Shown: positions 53,666-63,625 of the stretch, piece by piece | How positions within the stretch are numbered: the stretch's first letter is position 1 | How the letters are laid out: each line of letters opens with the position of its first letter | DNA from: Phycisphaeraceae bacterium | Lineage (GTDB): Bacteria; Planctomycetota; Phycisphaerae; Phycisphaerales; UBA1924 | DNA: 64,000 bases | NCBI GenBank assembly: GCA_007693965.1 | Contig: RECQ01000057.1 | Location: 1 to 64,000, forward strand | Direction: 5' to 3' | Notes under the pieces: model-generated | What the model saw: only the letters and a program-made list of their open reading frames with translations | Databases searched by the model: none | What the model was told of the DNA's origin: nothing | Made by a program: the position numbers and the translations under genes

Positions 53666-54983
53666 ACCGTTCGAACCCCAGCCCGAACCCCGCGTGCGGC
53701 GCCGTTCCGTATCGGCGCAGGTCGCGGTACCACCAGTAGTTCTCCGCGGGCAGGCCCATCTCCTTGATGCGATTGTCCAGCATGTCCAGCCGCTCTTCGC
53801 GCTGCGAGCCGCCGATGATCTCGCCGATCCGCGGCGCCAGCACGTCCATCGCCGCCACCGTCTTCTCATCGTCGTTCATGCGCATGTAGAACGCCTTGAT
53901 GTCCTTCGGATAGTTCATCACGATCACGGGGCGCTTGATCTTCTCTTCCGTCAGCCAGCGCTCATGCTCGCTCTGCAGGTCGAGGCCCCATTTCACCGGG
54001 AACTCGAATTTCTTGCCCGACTTCTCCAGCAGCGACACCGCCTCGGTGTAGTCGATGCGCTCGAATGGGCTCTCGACCACGTGGGCCAGCGCCTCCAGCA
54101 GGCCCGGCTCGATGCGCTCGTTGAAGAAGGCCATGTCGTCGCCGCGCTCGTCGAGCACGGCCTTGAGGAGATACTTGATGAAGTCCTCGGCCAGGGCGGC
54201 GTTGTCGTTCAGGTCGGCGAAGGCGATCTCCGGCTCGATCATCCAGAACTCGGCGAGGTGGCGCGAGGTGTTGCTGTTCTCTGCGCGGAAGGTGGGGCCG
54301 AAGGTGTAGACCTTCGTCAGCGCCAGGCAATACGTCTCGACGTTGAGCTGCCCCGACACCGTCAGGTGCGCCTCTTTGCCGAAGAAATCTTCGGTGAAGT
54401 CGGCGCCGCCCTCGGGCGTCCGCGGCGGGTTGACCGCGTCCAGCGTGCTGACTCGGAACATCTGGCCGGCGCCCTCGCAGTCGCTGGCGGTGACGATGGG
54501 GGTGTGAATCCAGTGGAAGCCGCGCTCGTGGTAAAAGCGGTGCGTCGCCATGGCCAGGCAGTGGCGCACGCGGGCGACCGCGCCGAAGGTGTTGGTGCGC
54601 GAACGCAGGTGGGCGACCTCGCGCAGATACTCGAACGTGTGCCGCTTCTGGCTGACGGGGTAGGTGTCGGGGTTGTCCACCCAGCCGATGACGCGGACGG
54701 CGCTCGCCTGCATCTCGACCGCCTGCCCCTTGCCCTGGCTCTCGACGATCGTCCCGTCCACCTCGATGGCGCAGCCGGTGGTGAGCTTCTGGATCTCTTC
54801 CTCGTAGTTGGCGAGCGCGCTTGGCGCGACGACCTGGAAGGTGTCGAAGCAGGAGCCGTCGTGGAGGGCGATGAAGGAGAGCCCCGCCTTCGAGTCCCGC
54901 CGCGTGCGCACCCAGCCCTTCAGCGTCGCCTCGGTTCCGGGGGAGGCGTTGCGGGCTTCATTGATCGAAATCCATGGCGGCAT
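53586..54983 (-). CDS. asnS: Asparaginyl-tRNA synthetase
   Basis: A 465-residue class IIb synthetase. The N-terminal OB-fold starts '[20 protein letters not shown]'. Motif 2 is '[20 protein letters not shown]' and motif 3 '[20 protein letters not shown]'. '[11 protein letters not shown]' supports Asn rather than Asp specificity, as does the protein's overall match to AsnRS. AGGAG lies ~10 nt before the ATG. Its 3' end overlaps the convergent hypothetical gene by 80 nt. Confidence 0.95.
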   Translation of the reverse strand: MPPWISINEARNASPGTEATLKGWVRTRRDSKAGLSFIALHDGSCFDTFQVVAPSALANYEEEIQKLTTGCAIEVDGTIVESQGKGQAVEMQASAVRVIGWVDNPDTYPVSQKRHTFEYLREVAHLRSRTNTFGAVARVRHCLAMATHRFYHERGFHWIHTPIVTASDCEGAGQMFRVSTLDAVNPPRTPEGGADFTEDFFGKEAHLTVSGQLNVETYCLALTKVYTFGPTFRAENSNTSRHLAEFWMIEPEIAFADLNDNAALAEDFIKYLLKAVLDERGDDMAFFNERIEPGLLEALAHVVESPFERIDYTEAVSLLEKSGKKFEFPVKWGLDLQSEHERWLTEEKIKRPVIVMNYPKDIKAFYMRMNDDEKTVAAMDVLAPRIGEIIGGSQREERLDMLDNRIKEMGLPAENYWWYRDLRRYGTAPHAGFGLGFERFIQFATGMGNIRDVIPFPRTPKNAEF

Positions 54984-55025
54984 GCTGTTGGTGCTCCTGG
55001 AATTTGCAGCGCGGGAGGCATTTCA

Positions 55026-55161
55026 GATTCATCTCACGCAGAGGCGCAGAGCGCGCAGAGGAAGAGAAAGCATCGAAAGGAGTGGGGGGGAGCGAGATCA
55101 GGACACTCCCGATTCTCTACTCTTACTCCGCGATCACTGCGCCTCTGCGTGAGACAGAATC
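55026..55161. repeat. MITE-like element with ~24-bp terminal inverted repeats
   Basis: The left arm (55026-55049) and right arm (55137-55161) are inverted copies. 18 bases pair perfectly (TCTCACGCAGAGGCGCAG with its complement) and GATTC extends the outer ends after a short mismatch. The 87-bp interior has no gene. It occupies most of the gap between asnS and the DUF1643 gene. Confidence 0.75.
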
Positions 55162-55194
55162 GAGATCCTAGCACACCGCCGCTACCCTCTCCCC

Positions 55195-55704
55195 ATGCTC
55201 CGCACCGGCGCCGAATTCGACCCGACCGGGAAGTATCGCTTCCGCCTGTGGCGGCGATGGCGCCGCGCCGGGCCCGCGGCCGTCTTCATCATGCTCAATC
55301 CCAGCACGGCGGACGCCCAGCGCAATGACCCGACCGTGCGGCGCTGCATCGGCTTCGCCCACGACTGGGGGTACGCCGGCGTCGAGGTGGTGAACATCTT
55401 TGCCCTCCGCTCGACGCTGCCCGCGGCTTTGCTCGCTATACGCGACCCCGTCGGCCCCGGCAACGATCGGCGGATCCTCGCCGCCGCCCGTCGGGCCCAC
55501 CGGGCGGGGGCTCCCGTCGTGGCGGCGTGGGGGAACCACGGGGCTCTGCACGGCCGCGGCGGGGCGGTGCTTGGGTATCTCGACGGGGCCGGGATTGCTC
55601 CGGTCACGTTCGGCCTGACCGGCGCCGGACACCCCAGGCACCCTCTTTACACGCCCGCCGCGGCGACTCTGACGCCCGTCCCGATCCCGCTCCAGAGCGC
55701 CTGA
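55195..55704 (+). CDS. DUF1643 domain protein
   Basis: 169 residues. 'YRFRLWRRWRRAGPAAVFIM' followed by 'LNPSTADAQRNDPTVRRC' is the DUF1643 signature, with 'GYAGVEVVNIFALRST' and 'GPGNDRRI' also typical. The family is small, cytosolic and uncharacterised, often on mobile or phage DNA. The frame starts just after the MITE-like element. No functional neighbours. Confidence 0.9.
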   Translation: MLRTGAEFDPTGKYRFRLWRRWRRAGPAAVFIMLNPSTADAQRNDPTVRRCIGFAHDWGYAGVEVVNIFALRSTLPAALLAIRDPVGPGNDRRILAAARRAHRAGAPVVAAWGNHGALHGRGGAVLGYLDGAGIAPVTFGLTGAGHPRHPLYTPAAATLTPVPIPLQSA

Positions 55705-55785
55705 ACGCGGTTCTTTCCGGACCCGCGCCCCGTTACGGCCCGCCATTGCGAGAAGAGCCCGCAGAAAAAAGTGAAAGATGACCCC

Positions 55786-55816
55786 TTGACTTCCGATGAG
55801 TAAGTACTAACTTACT
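55786..55816 (+). promoter_or_regulatory. Promoter with overlapping palindromic operator before the DUF2339 gene
   Basis: TTGACT (55786-55791), a 16-nt spacer and TAACTT (55808-55813) form a plausible promoter. AGTAAGT (55799-55805), ACTA, ACTTACT (55810-55816) is a perfect 7-bp inverted repeat covering the spacer and -10, the usual place for a repressor site (TetR/MarR/PadR-like). No candidate repressor gene is adjacent. Confidence 0.6.
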
Positions 55817-55840
55817 TGGAGAACCCAAGGAGGCCCGGCC

Positions 55841-58366
55841 ATGACCAGCGACCGCTCTAGCGCAGTGCTGCACCGACTGGATCAGATCAACGATCGCCTC
55901 GACCGGCTCGAAAGGCGTCTGAGCGTCGCGGGGCTTCTCCGCCGCGACGCCGGCGCCGGGACGGAAGTGGTCTCGGGGGGCGCTTCGGCGTCCGGGGTGT
56001 CCGGGGGTTCCGGGGGTGATGGGGGTGACGGCGCGGGGGCGTCGGGGCAACGGGCCGCTCCGGCGTCTCCGGCGCCGCCCCCGGTCATGCGGGTGTCGGC
56101 GCCGGCGGGCGCGACGATCACCATGACGGCGGGGGAGGCTGCTCGCGCCCTGGCTCGCACTCAGGCCAAGGAGAAGCGCGGCGAGCACGCCCCGGCGCCA
56201 TCGCGACCTAACAAGTCCGAATCCTTCAATTCACTTCGCGCAGCCAGCGCGACTGCCTCTACGGGCTCGGTCGGCGTCCGTCCCCGATCTGCGCCTGCGC
56301 CGAAGCCGCGGAAGGAGCGGGTGGACATTGAGCGAGAGATCGGCGGGCGGTGGTTCGCCATCGGGGGGGCGTTGATCGTTGTGATCGGCGCGGGGCTGTT
56401 TCTGAAGCTGGCGTATGACCAGGGTTGGATCGGGAGCATCAGCCCGGTGGTGCGGTGCGCCATGACAGCGCTCTTCGGCGCTGGGCTTGTCTTCATGGGC
56501 GAGGTGATGCGGAAGCGGTTCGGCGCCTTCGCCGCGGCGGGGCTCGGCGCCGCCGGTCTCGGCCTGATGTACGCATCGGCGTTTTCGTCGTACGGGGTCT
56601 TCCAGCTCGTGAACGCGCCGGCGGCTTTTTCGATGCTCGCGATCTGCTCGGCGATCGGCGTCGGGATGTCGATGCGCTGGAGGCTCGCCTCGGTCGCCAT
56701 TGTCTCGCTGTGCGGCGCCTACCTCACGCCGATTCTTCTGGCGGGTGCGACTGAAACGCCTCTCGTGCTGCCGCTGTATCTGCTGGCGCTGTATGCGGGC
56801 GCGGCGTGGATTTCGGGTTGGATGGGCGGCCATTTCTCCTGGGCGCGCACGCTCGCCTGGTGGGCGACGGCGACCATGGGCGGCGTGTGGGTGCTCGCGA
56901 ACGCCCCGGAGCATGCGTGGATGGCCTTCACTCTGCTGATGGGCGTCTGGCTGTGTGCTCATGGCGCGGCCCTGTTGAACGCCAGGCGTGAGGAGCGCGA
57001 GGCGCCGGCGCCGCGGGAGGCGGATTCGTTCCAGGACCGTCGCGCCCTGATGCGGGAGCGCGTCCGCTTCTGGGGTGGGTCGATGATGACCAGCATCGCC
57101 ACGACGACGTGGTCGGTCGCCCTTGGCGTGTGGGCGGCGCGGAGCTCCGGCGTGCTGGAGGCCTGGATGATTCCCGCGGCGTGGTTCGCGATGACTGCGA
57201 TGGGCGCCCTGACGCTGTGCGGCGGAATGCGGGCTCTGACCGATCGACCTCGCAATCTTCTTGAGGCCATCGGCGCCAACTTCGCCACGCAGGCGGGCGC
57301 GCTGCTGGCGCTCACGATCGCCCTGGCGTTCACGGGCTGGATGAACGCCGCCGTCTGGCTGGGGCTTGGCGTGAGCGCCATGGCCGCGGCCCGGTGGATC
57401 GGGTCATTCGGATTGCGGGTGTACGGGCTGATCGTGCTCAGCTTCGGAACGTTCCAGCTCATCACGCTTCGCTGGTGGAGCAGCGGCGGCGGGCAGGATC
57501 TGTCCGGTCTGCATGTCACCCAGTGGATGGGGCTGGCTGTGGTGGGGGGCCTGGCGTGGCTGCTGAGCGCATGGCTTTCGCTCGACAGCCATGATGATGA
57601 AGACGCCATATCCCGCATGCGATTCAGTCGGGCTGCATCGATCGTGGGCGGCGTGATTGGCTCGCTGCTCCTGCTGCTGGGTGTGGTGCATGTCGAGTCC
57701 ACGATGGCCGCGACCTGCGCTGTGTGGCTGGGCGTGGCGGCGCTGCTGTGGTTCGGTCATGAGGTGGAGGGGCGTCTTGAATTGCGGTGGATGGCCACCG
57801 GCGCTCTGGCGGGGTGCGCTGCGCTGTGGTTCATCGCGTACGGCGCCGACTGGTCCGGGTTCGAGGCGCCCGCCTTCCTGCATCCGGGACTGGCGCTCGG
57901 CCTGCTGATCCCCTTCGCGGCGCTGGTCTTCGCCCGGCGCTGGCGGGTGGGGTCTGCTGACCGGAGTCAGGCGGAGCGGGCGCCCGGCTGGGGGCTGGTC
58001 TCGGCGGCGGGTGGCATGGTCTTTCTCGCCACCACGCTGGAGGCGGGTCGGGCGGCGATGGTCCTCGCCGCGGATGAGACGGCCCGGCAGGCGGCGATTT
58101 CCTCCTGGTGGGGCCTGTTCGGCGTCGGCCTGGTGGCCCTGGGCTTCTGGAGGCGTCACCCTGTGGTGCGGTACGCGGGTCTGGGCCTGATGGCCCTGGC
58201 GGCGGGGAAGGCGCTGGTGGTGGACATGGCCGGTGTTTCGGCGGCGTGGCGTGTGGTCAGCGTGATGGGCCTCGGCGCCCTGATGCTGGCGGTGGCCACG
58301 GTCTACTCGCGGCTGGCGCAGCGGTCTACGGCGGGGCTGGAAAGACCCCGAGAACAGGCGGCGTGA
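55841..58366 (+). CDS. DUF2339 polytopic membrane protein
   Basis: 841 residues. Residues 1-30 form a short coiled coil ('LHRLDQINDRLDRLERRLS'), then a Gly/Ala/Pro-rich linker to ~165. About twenty hydrophobic segments follow, opening with 'IGGRWFAIGGALIVVIGAGL' and 'FLKLAYDQGWI', the DUF2339 signature. The family is uncharacterised. AAGGAGG lies 7 nt before ATG 55841 and a promoter with a palindromic operator sits just upstream, so expression is probably regulated. The 183-bp spacer to sucA is unremarkable. Confidence 0.9.
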   Translation: MTSDRSSAVLHRLDQINDRLDRLERRLSVAGLLRRDAGAGTEVVSGGASASGVSGGSGGDGGDGAGASGQRAAPASPAPPPVMRVSAPAGATITMTAGEAARALARTQAKEKRGEHAPAPSRPNKSESFNSLRAASATASTGSVGVRPRSAPAPKPRKERVDIEREIGGRWFAIGGALIVVIGAGLFLKLAYDQGWIGSISPVVRCAMTALFGAGLVFMGEVMRKRFGAFAAAGLGAAGLGLMYASAFSSYGVFQLVNAPAAFSMLAICSAIGVGMSMRWRLASVAIVSLCGAYLTPILLAGATETPLVLPLYLLALYAGAAWISGWMGGHFSWARTLAWWATATMGGVWVLANAPEHAWMAFTLLMGVWLCAHGAALLNARREEREAPAPREADSFQDRRALMRERVRFWGGSMMTSIATTTWSVALGVWAARSSGVLEAWMIPAAWFAMTAMGALTLCGGMRALTDRPRNLLEAIGANFATQAGALLALTIALAFTGWMNAAVWLGLGVSAMAAARWIGSFGLRVYGLIVLSFGTFQLITLRWWSSGGGQDLSGLHVTQWMGLAVVGGLAWLLSAWLSLDSHDDEDAISRMRFSRAASIVGGVIGSLLLLLGVVHVESTMAATCAVWLGVAALLWFGHEVEGRLELRWMATGALAGCAALWFIAYGADWSGFEAPAFLHPGLALGLLIPFAALVFARRWRVGSADRSQAERAPGWGLVSAAGGMVFLATTLEAGRAAMVLAADETARQAAISSWWGLFGVGLVALGFWRRHPVVRYAGLGLMALAAGKALVVDMAGVSAAWRVVSVMGLGALMLAVATVYSRLAQRSTAGLERPREQAA

Positions 58367-58549
58367 CGGCTGAGACGCCGCGGCGTTGAAAATGGGCTTA
58401 TCAAGGGCTGTTCACAAGGCCGATCGAAGCACTAGTATGTTTCATTCGCGGGCTTCCCGGACTTCGGGAGTATGCCTGAGCACAACGCCGCTGCGTATGG
58501 GCGGACACCGTGGCGGTTTCCGCGCAAGGCTGAGCAGGACCAAGCTTCT

Positions 58550-61453
58550 ATGTCCTCTTCTGTCAAAGTTGTCTCTCCCTCCGTGAACGGGTGGAACGCG
58601 GAGTACATCGAGGAGCAGTACCACCGCTGGAAGCAGGATCGCTCGTCCGTCTCCACGGACATGGCGAACTTCTTCCTTGGCTTCGAGCTGGCCGGCGCCA
58701 GGCCCGGGGGTGTCGATGCGCAGCCTCTTCGCGCTGCCCAGGCTTCGCCATCCCAACTCGGCGTCGCCTCGCTCATCCGCTCGTTTCGCGAGATGGGCCA
58801 CATGGCGGCGAACGTCGACCCGCTGGGGCGCGAACGAGAAGGCCCCGCCGAACTCACGCCTCCGGCCCATGGCCTGAGCGATGAGGATTTGGAACAGGCG
58901 TTCGAAGTCGGCGATCTGGGATCGGCCGGCGAAGGCGGGTCAGGGCGGACCATGACGCTGCGTGAGATTCTCACGCTGCTCGACGAGACCTACTGCGAGT
59001 CGGTCGGGGTCGAGTTCATGCACATTCAGAACGCGAGCGAGCGAAGCTGGATCGCCGAACGCATGGAAGGCTCGCGCAGCCGGCCGACGATGTCGCGCTC
59101 GCAGCGCGTCCACCTGCTCTACCAGCTTCACCGCGCCGAGCTCTTTGAGACGTTTCTGCACAAGCGCTACGTGGGTCAGAAGCGCTTCAGCCTGGAGGGC
59201 GGGGAGTCGCTCATCCCGCTGCTTGATCGCGTCGTGGAGGGCGCGGCCGATCTGGGCGTGGAGGAGATCGTCTTCGGCATGCCGCACCGGGGCCGGCTGA
59301 ACGTTCTCAACAACACGCTGGGCAAGACATATGAGCAGATCTTCACCGAGTTCGAGGCGAGCTGGGATGAGGATTTCGTCGAGGGCGGCGGGGATGTGAA
59401 GTATCACTTGGGATACTCCGGGGACCGGACGATGCCCAACGGGCGGTCGATTCGGCTGGTGCTGTCCAGCAACCCCAGCCACCTGGAGTCGGTGAACGGG
59501 GTGGTGGAGGGCCGCTGCCGGGCCAAGCAGCGGCTCAAGGCGGACATGGAGCGGCGGCGGGTCATTCCGCTGCTGATCCACGGCGACGCCGCGTTCATCG
59601 CGCAGGGCGTGGTGATGGAGGCGCTCAACTTCAGCCAGCTCGAGGGCTATACGACCGGCGGCACGATTCATGTGGTGGTGAACAACCAGATCGGCTTCAC
59701 CACAGGTCCGGAAGACGCTCGCTCCTCGCGGTACTGCACTGACATTGCGAAGATGATCGAGTCGCCGGTGTTTCACGTGAACGGTGAGGACCCGGAGGCG
59801 GTGATTCATGTGGCGCAGATCGCGCTGGAATATCGCCAGACGTTCCGCAAGGACGTTGTGATCGACATGTGGTGCTACCGGAAGTGGGGGCACAACGAGG
59901 GTGATGATCCATCGTTCACGCAGCCGCTGATGGCGGCGCTCATCAAGCGCAAGCCGGGTGTGCTGAAGACCTACGCGGAGCGTCTGCTCGCGGAGAAAGT
60001 CATCACGGAGAGCGATGTCGAGGAGATTCGCAAGAGTCTCGATGAGCAGATGGAGAAGGCGCAGTCTTCGGTGTCGCGCAACCCGCACGACCCCACCATT
60101 GATCCGGGAAGCTGGCGCTGGCAGGGGTTCGGGCGGCGCTACAACCACGACCCGGCGGACACCACCGTCTCGTTGGCCATGCTGCGCGAAGTCTCGATGT
60201 CGCAGTCCAAGTATCCCGAGGATTTCAAGCTTCATCGCAACCTGGAGCGTCTGCTCAATCAGCGGGGCTCGATCGTGGATGAAGATGCGCCGATCGACTG
60301 GGGCACAGCGGAGACGCTGGCGTATGGAACGCTGCTGCTCGAGGGCACGTCGGTCCGGGTGAGCGGGCAGGACAGTCGGCGCGGCACCTTCAGCCATCGA
60401 CATGCGGTGGTGCGCGACAACCGATCGGGCGAGCCCTATGTCCCGTTGAATAACATGCGCGAGATGGGCGAGCCGGGAGCGCCGGGCATGGAGCCGGGCA
60501 CGCTGGGATCCGATGGGCGGCCGCGGCAGGCGCGGCTGTGCATCTACGACAGTCCGCTGAGCGAGATGGGCATCCTTGGCTTCGAATACGGCTACGCGCT
60601 GGCCGATCCCAACATGCTCGTCATCTGGGAGGCCCAGTTCGGCGACTTCAACAACGGCGCCCAGATCATCATCGATCAGTACATCGCGTCGGCGGAGCTG
60701 AAGTGGCAGCGTTGGAATGGCCTGACGCTGCTCCTGCCGCACGCGTATGAGGGACAGGGGCCGGAGCATTCTTCCGCTCGGATGGAGCGATTCCTGCAGT
60801 TGTGCGCTGATGACAATATGCAGGTCGTTTACCCGACCACGCCGGCGCAGGGATTCCACATGTTCCGGCGGCAGGTCCGCAGGCCGTTTCGCAAGCCGCT
60901 GATCGTGATGTCGCCCAAGAGCCTGCTGCGGCTGTCGGAGGCGACCAGCCGCGTGGCCGATCTGACCGAGGGGCGTTTCCGCGAGATCCTGGACGATCCC
61001 CGCTATTCTGAAGACTCCGCCGACCAGCACATCGAAAAGGGCGATCTGAGCAAGGTCCGGCGCGTGGTGCTGTGCTCGGGCAAGGTGTACTACGACCTGG
61101 CCCGGCGGCGCGAGGAGGCGGGGCGCGACGACATCGCCATCGTCCGCGTCGAGCAGCTCTACCCCATGCACGAGGAGATGCTCCGCCAGGTGCTCTCGCG
61201 GTATCCCGACAAGGCGGAGCTTGTCTGGACGCAGGAGGAGCCGAAGAACATGGGCGCCTACACGCACATGAGCATGGCCGTGGCGCCGAAGCTGGGTCTG
61301 CCGGAGCTGCCCTACATCGGTCGACCCGCCAGCAGCACACCCGCGACGGGCTCCAAGAAGCAGCACGATCGCGAGCAGGAGAAGATTCTTGCAGAGGCCG
61401 TCGGCGTCGCCCAGGAGGCCCGGGAGTCGGAGGCCAAGGCGGCGGCGAACTGA
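58550..61453 (+). CDS. sucA: 2-oxoglutarate dehydrogenase E1 component
   Basis: A 967-residue TPP enzyme (E. coli SucA is 933) oxidatively decarboxylating 2-oxoglutarate with SucB. 'GWNAEYIEEQYHRWKQD' is the E2-binding N-terminus. 'FGMPHRGRLNVLNN', 'HGDAAFIAQGVVMEALNFSQ', 'VVNNQIGFTTGPEDARSS' and 'LLPHAYEGQGPEHSSARMER' are active-site stretches. ATG 58550 has AGGA ~10 nt upstream; an in-frame ATG at 58472 would add 26 residues. sucB follows after 136 bp; lipoamide dehydrogenase is absent here. Confidence 0.96.
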   Translation: MSSSVKVVSPSVNGWNAEYIEEQYHRWKQDRSSVSTDMANFFLGFELAGARPGGVDAQPLRAAQASPSQLGVASLIRSFREMGHMAANVDPLGREREGPAELTPPAHGLSDEDLEQAFEVGDLGSAGEGGSGRTMTLREILTLLDETYCESVGVEFMHIQNASERSWIAERMEGSRSRPTMSRSQRVHLLYQLHRAELFETFLHKRYVGQKRFSLEGGESLIPLLDRVVEGAADLGVEEIVFGMPHRGRLNVLNNTLGKTYEQIFTEFEASWDEDFVEGGGDVKYHLGYSGDRTMPNGRSIRLVLSSNPSHLESVNGVVEGRCRAKQRLKADMERRRVIPLLIHGDAAFIAQGVVMEALNFSQLEGYTTGGTIHVVVNNQIGFTTGPEDARSSRYCTDIAKMIESPVFHVNGEDPEAVIHVAQIALEYRQTFRKDVVIDMWCYRKWGHNEGDDPSFTQPLMAALIKRKPGVLKTYAERLLAEKVITESDVEEIRKSLDEQMEKAQSSVSRNPHDPTIDPGSWRWQGFGRRYNHDPADTTVSLAMLREVSMSQSKYPEDFKLHRNLERLLNQRGSIVDEDAPIDWGTAETLAYGTLLLEGTSVRVSGQDSRRGTFSHRHAVVRDNRSGEPYVPLNNMREMGEPGAPGMEPGTLGSDGRPRQARLCIYDSPLSEMGILGFEYGYALADPNMLVIWEAQFGDFNNGAQIIIDQYIASAELKWQRWNGLTLLLPHAYEGQGPEHSSARMERFLQLCADDNMQVVYPTTPAQGFHMFRRQVRRPFRKPLIVMSPKSLLRLSEATSRVADLTEGRFREILDDPRYSEDSADQHIEKGDLSKVRRVVLCSGKVYYDLARRREEAGRDDIAIVRVEQLYPMHEEMLRQVLSRYPDKAELVWTQEEPKNMGAYTHMSMAVAPKLGLPELPYIGRPASSTPATGSKKQHDREQEKILAEAVGVAQEARESEAKAAAN

Positions 61454-61589
61454 ATTCACGCCGGTCGGCGCGCAGAGCGACGCGCTTCCGGTGATACTGG
61501 AGAGACTGCCGCACGGCTGCGGCGAAGAACTCTGACCTTCCGCCCGCCGTCGCTTCTCGCCGGCGGGCTCTCATCGCACGAGTGGACCG

Positions 61590-63005
61590 ATGCCGACCGA
61601 CATTGTCATTCCCAGTCTGGGCGAATCCGTCACCGAGGGCGTCATCGCCTCCTGGCTGAAAAATGAGGGCGACTCCGTCGATCGCGACGAGCCAGTCCTC
61701 GAGCTTGAGACTGACAAGATCACCATGGAGATCCCCGCTCCTGTGGCTGGAGTCGTTTCACAGAAGGCCAAGGAAGGGGACACGGTCAAAGTCGGCGATG
61801 TCATCGGCGCCATCGATGAGTCAGGCGACGGGTCGGGCTCCGGGAGCAAGAAGTCCGCCAAGGAGAAGGAAGCCTCCAAAGGCACGGGCGGCGCCGAGGA
61901 GAAGGCCGACTCCGGGAACGGCAAGAAAGCGTCCTCGGACGCCAAGCGCGAGAAGAAGGACGACTCCGCCTCGACCGCCGTCGCAGATGACGATGGGCCA
62001 TCGGGCGGCGACAACGGCGCGGCCTCGCGTGATGGCGCCCGCATGACGCCTCTGGCCCGGAAGATCGCCAAGGAACGCGGGGTCGACGTCTCGAGCCTTT
62101 CCGGCACCGGCCCCGGCGGGCGCATCCGTGAGCAGGATGTTCTGGCATACCTCGATTCGAAGAGCGCCGAGGCTCCTGCGAAGGAGGAGAAGCGGGAGGC
62201 GAAGGCGCCTGAGAAGTCGGACAAGTCAGACAAGGGCGAGGCGCCGAAGAAGAAGGAATCGAGTCCGGCCCTTTCGCCAGGCAGCCGCGAGACCACCCGC
62301 ACACGCATGTCGCCATTGCGGCAGCGCATCGCCGCCCGCCTCGTCGAGGCCCAGCACACCGCGGCGATGCTCACCACCTTCAACGAGTGCGACATGACGA
62401 AGGTGATGGAGCTGCGCAAGCGTCACAAGGAGGCCTTCGAGAAGCGGCACGGCGTCGGGCTCGGCTTCATGTCCTTCTTCGTGAAGGCTTGCGTGAACGC
62501 GCTGGAGGCATTCCCGCTCGTCAACGCGCAGATCGTCGAGGGGGACAACGGCCCGGAGACGGTGCAGCATCATTACTGCGACATCGCGGTCGCGGTGGGC
62601 ACGCCCAAGGGGCTTGTCGTGCCGGTGATCCGCAACTGCGAGAGCCTGTCATTCGCCGGCATCGAGTCGGAGATCCGGGCTGTGGCGGAGAAGGCCCGCG
62701 ACGGCAAGCTGACGCTGGAAGACATGCAGGGCGGCACCTTCACCATCAGCAACGGCGGCGTCTACGGCTCGATGATGAGCACGCCGATTCTGAATCCGCC
62801 GCAGTCGGGCATCCTGGGCATGCACAACATCGTGCGACGGCCGGTGGAGCATCCGGACAAGCCGGGGGAGATCGCGATCCGGCCGATGATGTACCTGGCG
62901 CTGAGCTACGATCACCGCATCGTCGATGGGGCGGAGGCGGTCGGGTTCCTCAAGCGTGTGAAGGAGTGCATCGAGGATCCGGAGCGGTTGCTGCTGCAGC
63001 TTTGA
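61590..63005 (+). CDS. sucB: Dihydrolipoamide succinyltransferase (E2 of 2-oxoglutarate dehydrogenase)
   Basis: 471 residues. The lipoyl domain has its Lys in '[15 protein letters not shown]'. A long Lys/Glu/Ser/Gly-rich linker (~75-140) leads to the subunit-binding domain '[20 protein letters not shown]'. A second charged linker and a catalytic domain follow, ending '[20 protein letters not shown]'. It forms succinyl-CoA from the E1-bound intermediate. The sucA-sucB order is the common one. Confidence 0.96.
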   Translation: MPTDIVIPSLGESVTEGVIASWLKNEGDSVDRDEPVLELETDKITMEIPAPVAGVVSQKAKEGDTVKVGDVIGAIDESGDGSGSGSKKSAKEKEASKGTGGAEEKADSGNGKKASSDAKREKKDDSASTAVADDDGPSGGDNGAASRDGARMTPLARKIAKERGVDVSSLSGTGPGGRIREQDVLAYLDSKSAEAPAKEEKREAKAPEKSDKSDKGEAPKKKESSPALSPGSRETTRTRMSPLRQRIAARLVEAQHTAAMLTTFNECDMTKVMELRKRHKEAFEKRHGVGLGFMSFFVKACVNALEAFPLVNAQIVEGDNGPETVQHHYCDIAVAVGTPKGLVVPVIRNCESLSFAGIESEIRAVAEKARDGKLTLEDMQGGTFTISNGGVYGSMMSTPILNPPQSGILGMHNIVRRPVEHPDKPGEIAIRPMMYLALSYDHRIVDGAEAVGFLKRVKECIEDPERLLLQL

Positions 63006-63026
63006 GAAAGTGGCGGGCAGTGAAAC

Positions 63027-63089
63027 GATGGGACGCATGGGACCAATGTGACCCATGGGTCATATGAGTCCCATCTGTCCTATGAGCGC
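63027..63089. repeat. Nonamer tract 3 after sucB
   Basis: Seven 9-nt units in register (GATGGGACG, CATGGGACC, AATGTGACC, CATGGGTCA, TATGAGTCC, CATCTGTCC, TATGAGCGC). It is the reverse-complement family of TCCCATCCG. The last units invert, so the tract can partly fold on itself. It fills the gap between sucB and the convergent phosphatase gene. Confidence 0.75.
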
Positions 63090-63110
63090 GTTCACAGCAT
63101 CGCCCGTGCT

Positions 63111-63596
63111 CTACGTCCCCAACTCCGCCAGCATTCCCTCGCACGCGTCGCTGATCATGCGGAAGACCTGGTCGAAGCCGTCGTCGCCGCCCCAGTAGGG
63201 GTCGGGGACTTCGATGTCGCTCTCGGGGGCGCTGGCGAGTGCGGGATCGAACGATCGGAACAGGCGGGTGCGATCTTTCGGGGCGCCGGCGTCGAGCAGG
63301 TCGGCCTTGTTCTGCCGGTCCATGGGGATGATCCAGTGGAAGCGTTCGAAGTCGCGCGGGGCGTCGAGCGTTCGGGCGAGGCTGGGGAGTTCGACGCCGT
63401 TTTTCTTCGCAACGGCCCGGGCCCTTTTGTCGGGGCGTTCGCCCACATGCCAGCCGCCGGTGCCGCAGGAATCAACGGTGAATCGGTCCGCCACGCTGCG
63501 CTGGCGGGCGGCGTGCAGAAAGATTCCCTCCGCCAGCGGCGAGCGGCAGATGTTTCCGAGACAGACGAAGAGGATGGATGATTTGGGGTCAGGCAC
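63111..63596 (-). CDS. Low-molecular-weight protein tyrosine phosphatase
   Basis: 161 residues from GTG 63596. The P-loop 'FVCLGNICRSPLAEG' is C(x)5R and the general acid Asp is in 'EVPDPYWGGDDGFD'. It dephosphorylates phosphotyrosine or arginine-phosphate proteins. The GTG directly precedes the conserved strand (PDPKSSILFVCLG); a start at 63683 would overlap the upstream gene and add 29 unconserved residues. Ribosome-site support is weak. Confidence 0.92.
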   Translation of the reverse strand: MPDPKSSILFVCLGNICRSPLAEGIFLHAARQRSVADRFTVDSCGTGGWHVGERPDKRARAVAKKNGVELPSLARTLDAPRDFERFHWIIPMDRQNKADLLDAGAPKDRTRLFRSFDPALASAPESDIEVPDPYWGGDDGFDQVFRMISDACEGMLAELGT

Positions 63597-63601
63597 TGTG
63601 G

Positions 63602-63615
63602 AATGGGGAATGGGG
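63602..63615. repeat. Two CCCCATT heptamer units
   Basis: AATGGGG twice in tandem (complement CCCCATT) in the 29-bp space between the Ppx-like stop and the phosphatase start. Same family as 33295-33329. Confidence 0.55.
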
Positions 63616-63625
63616 GATATGTGAT

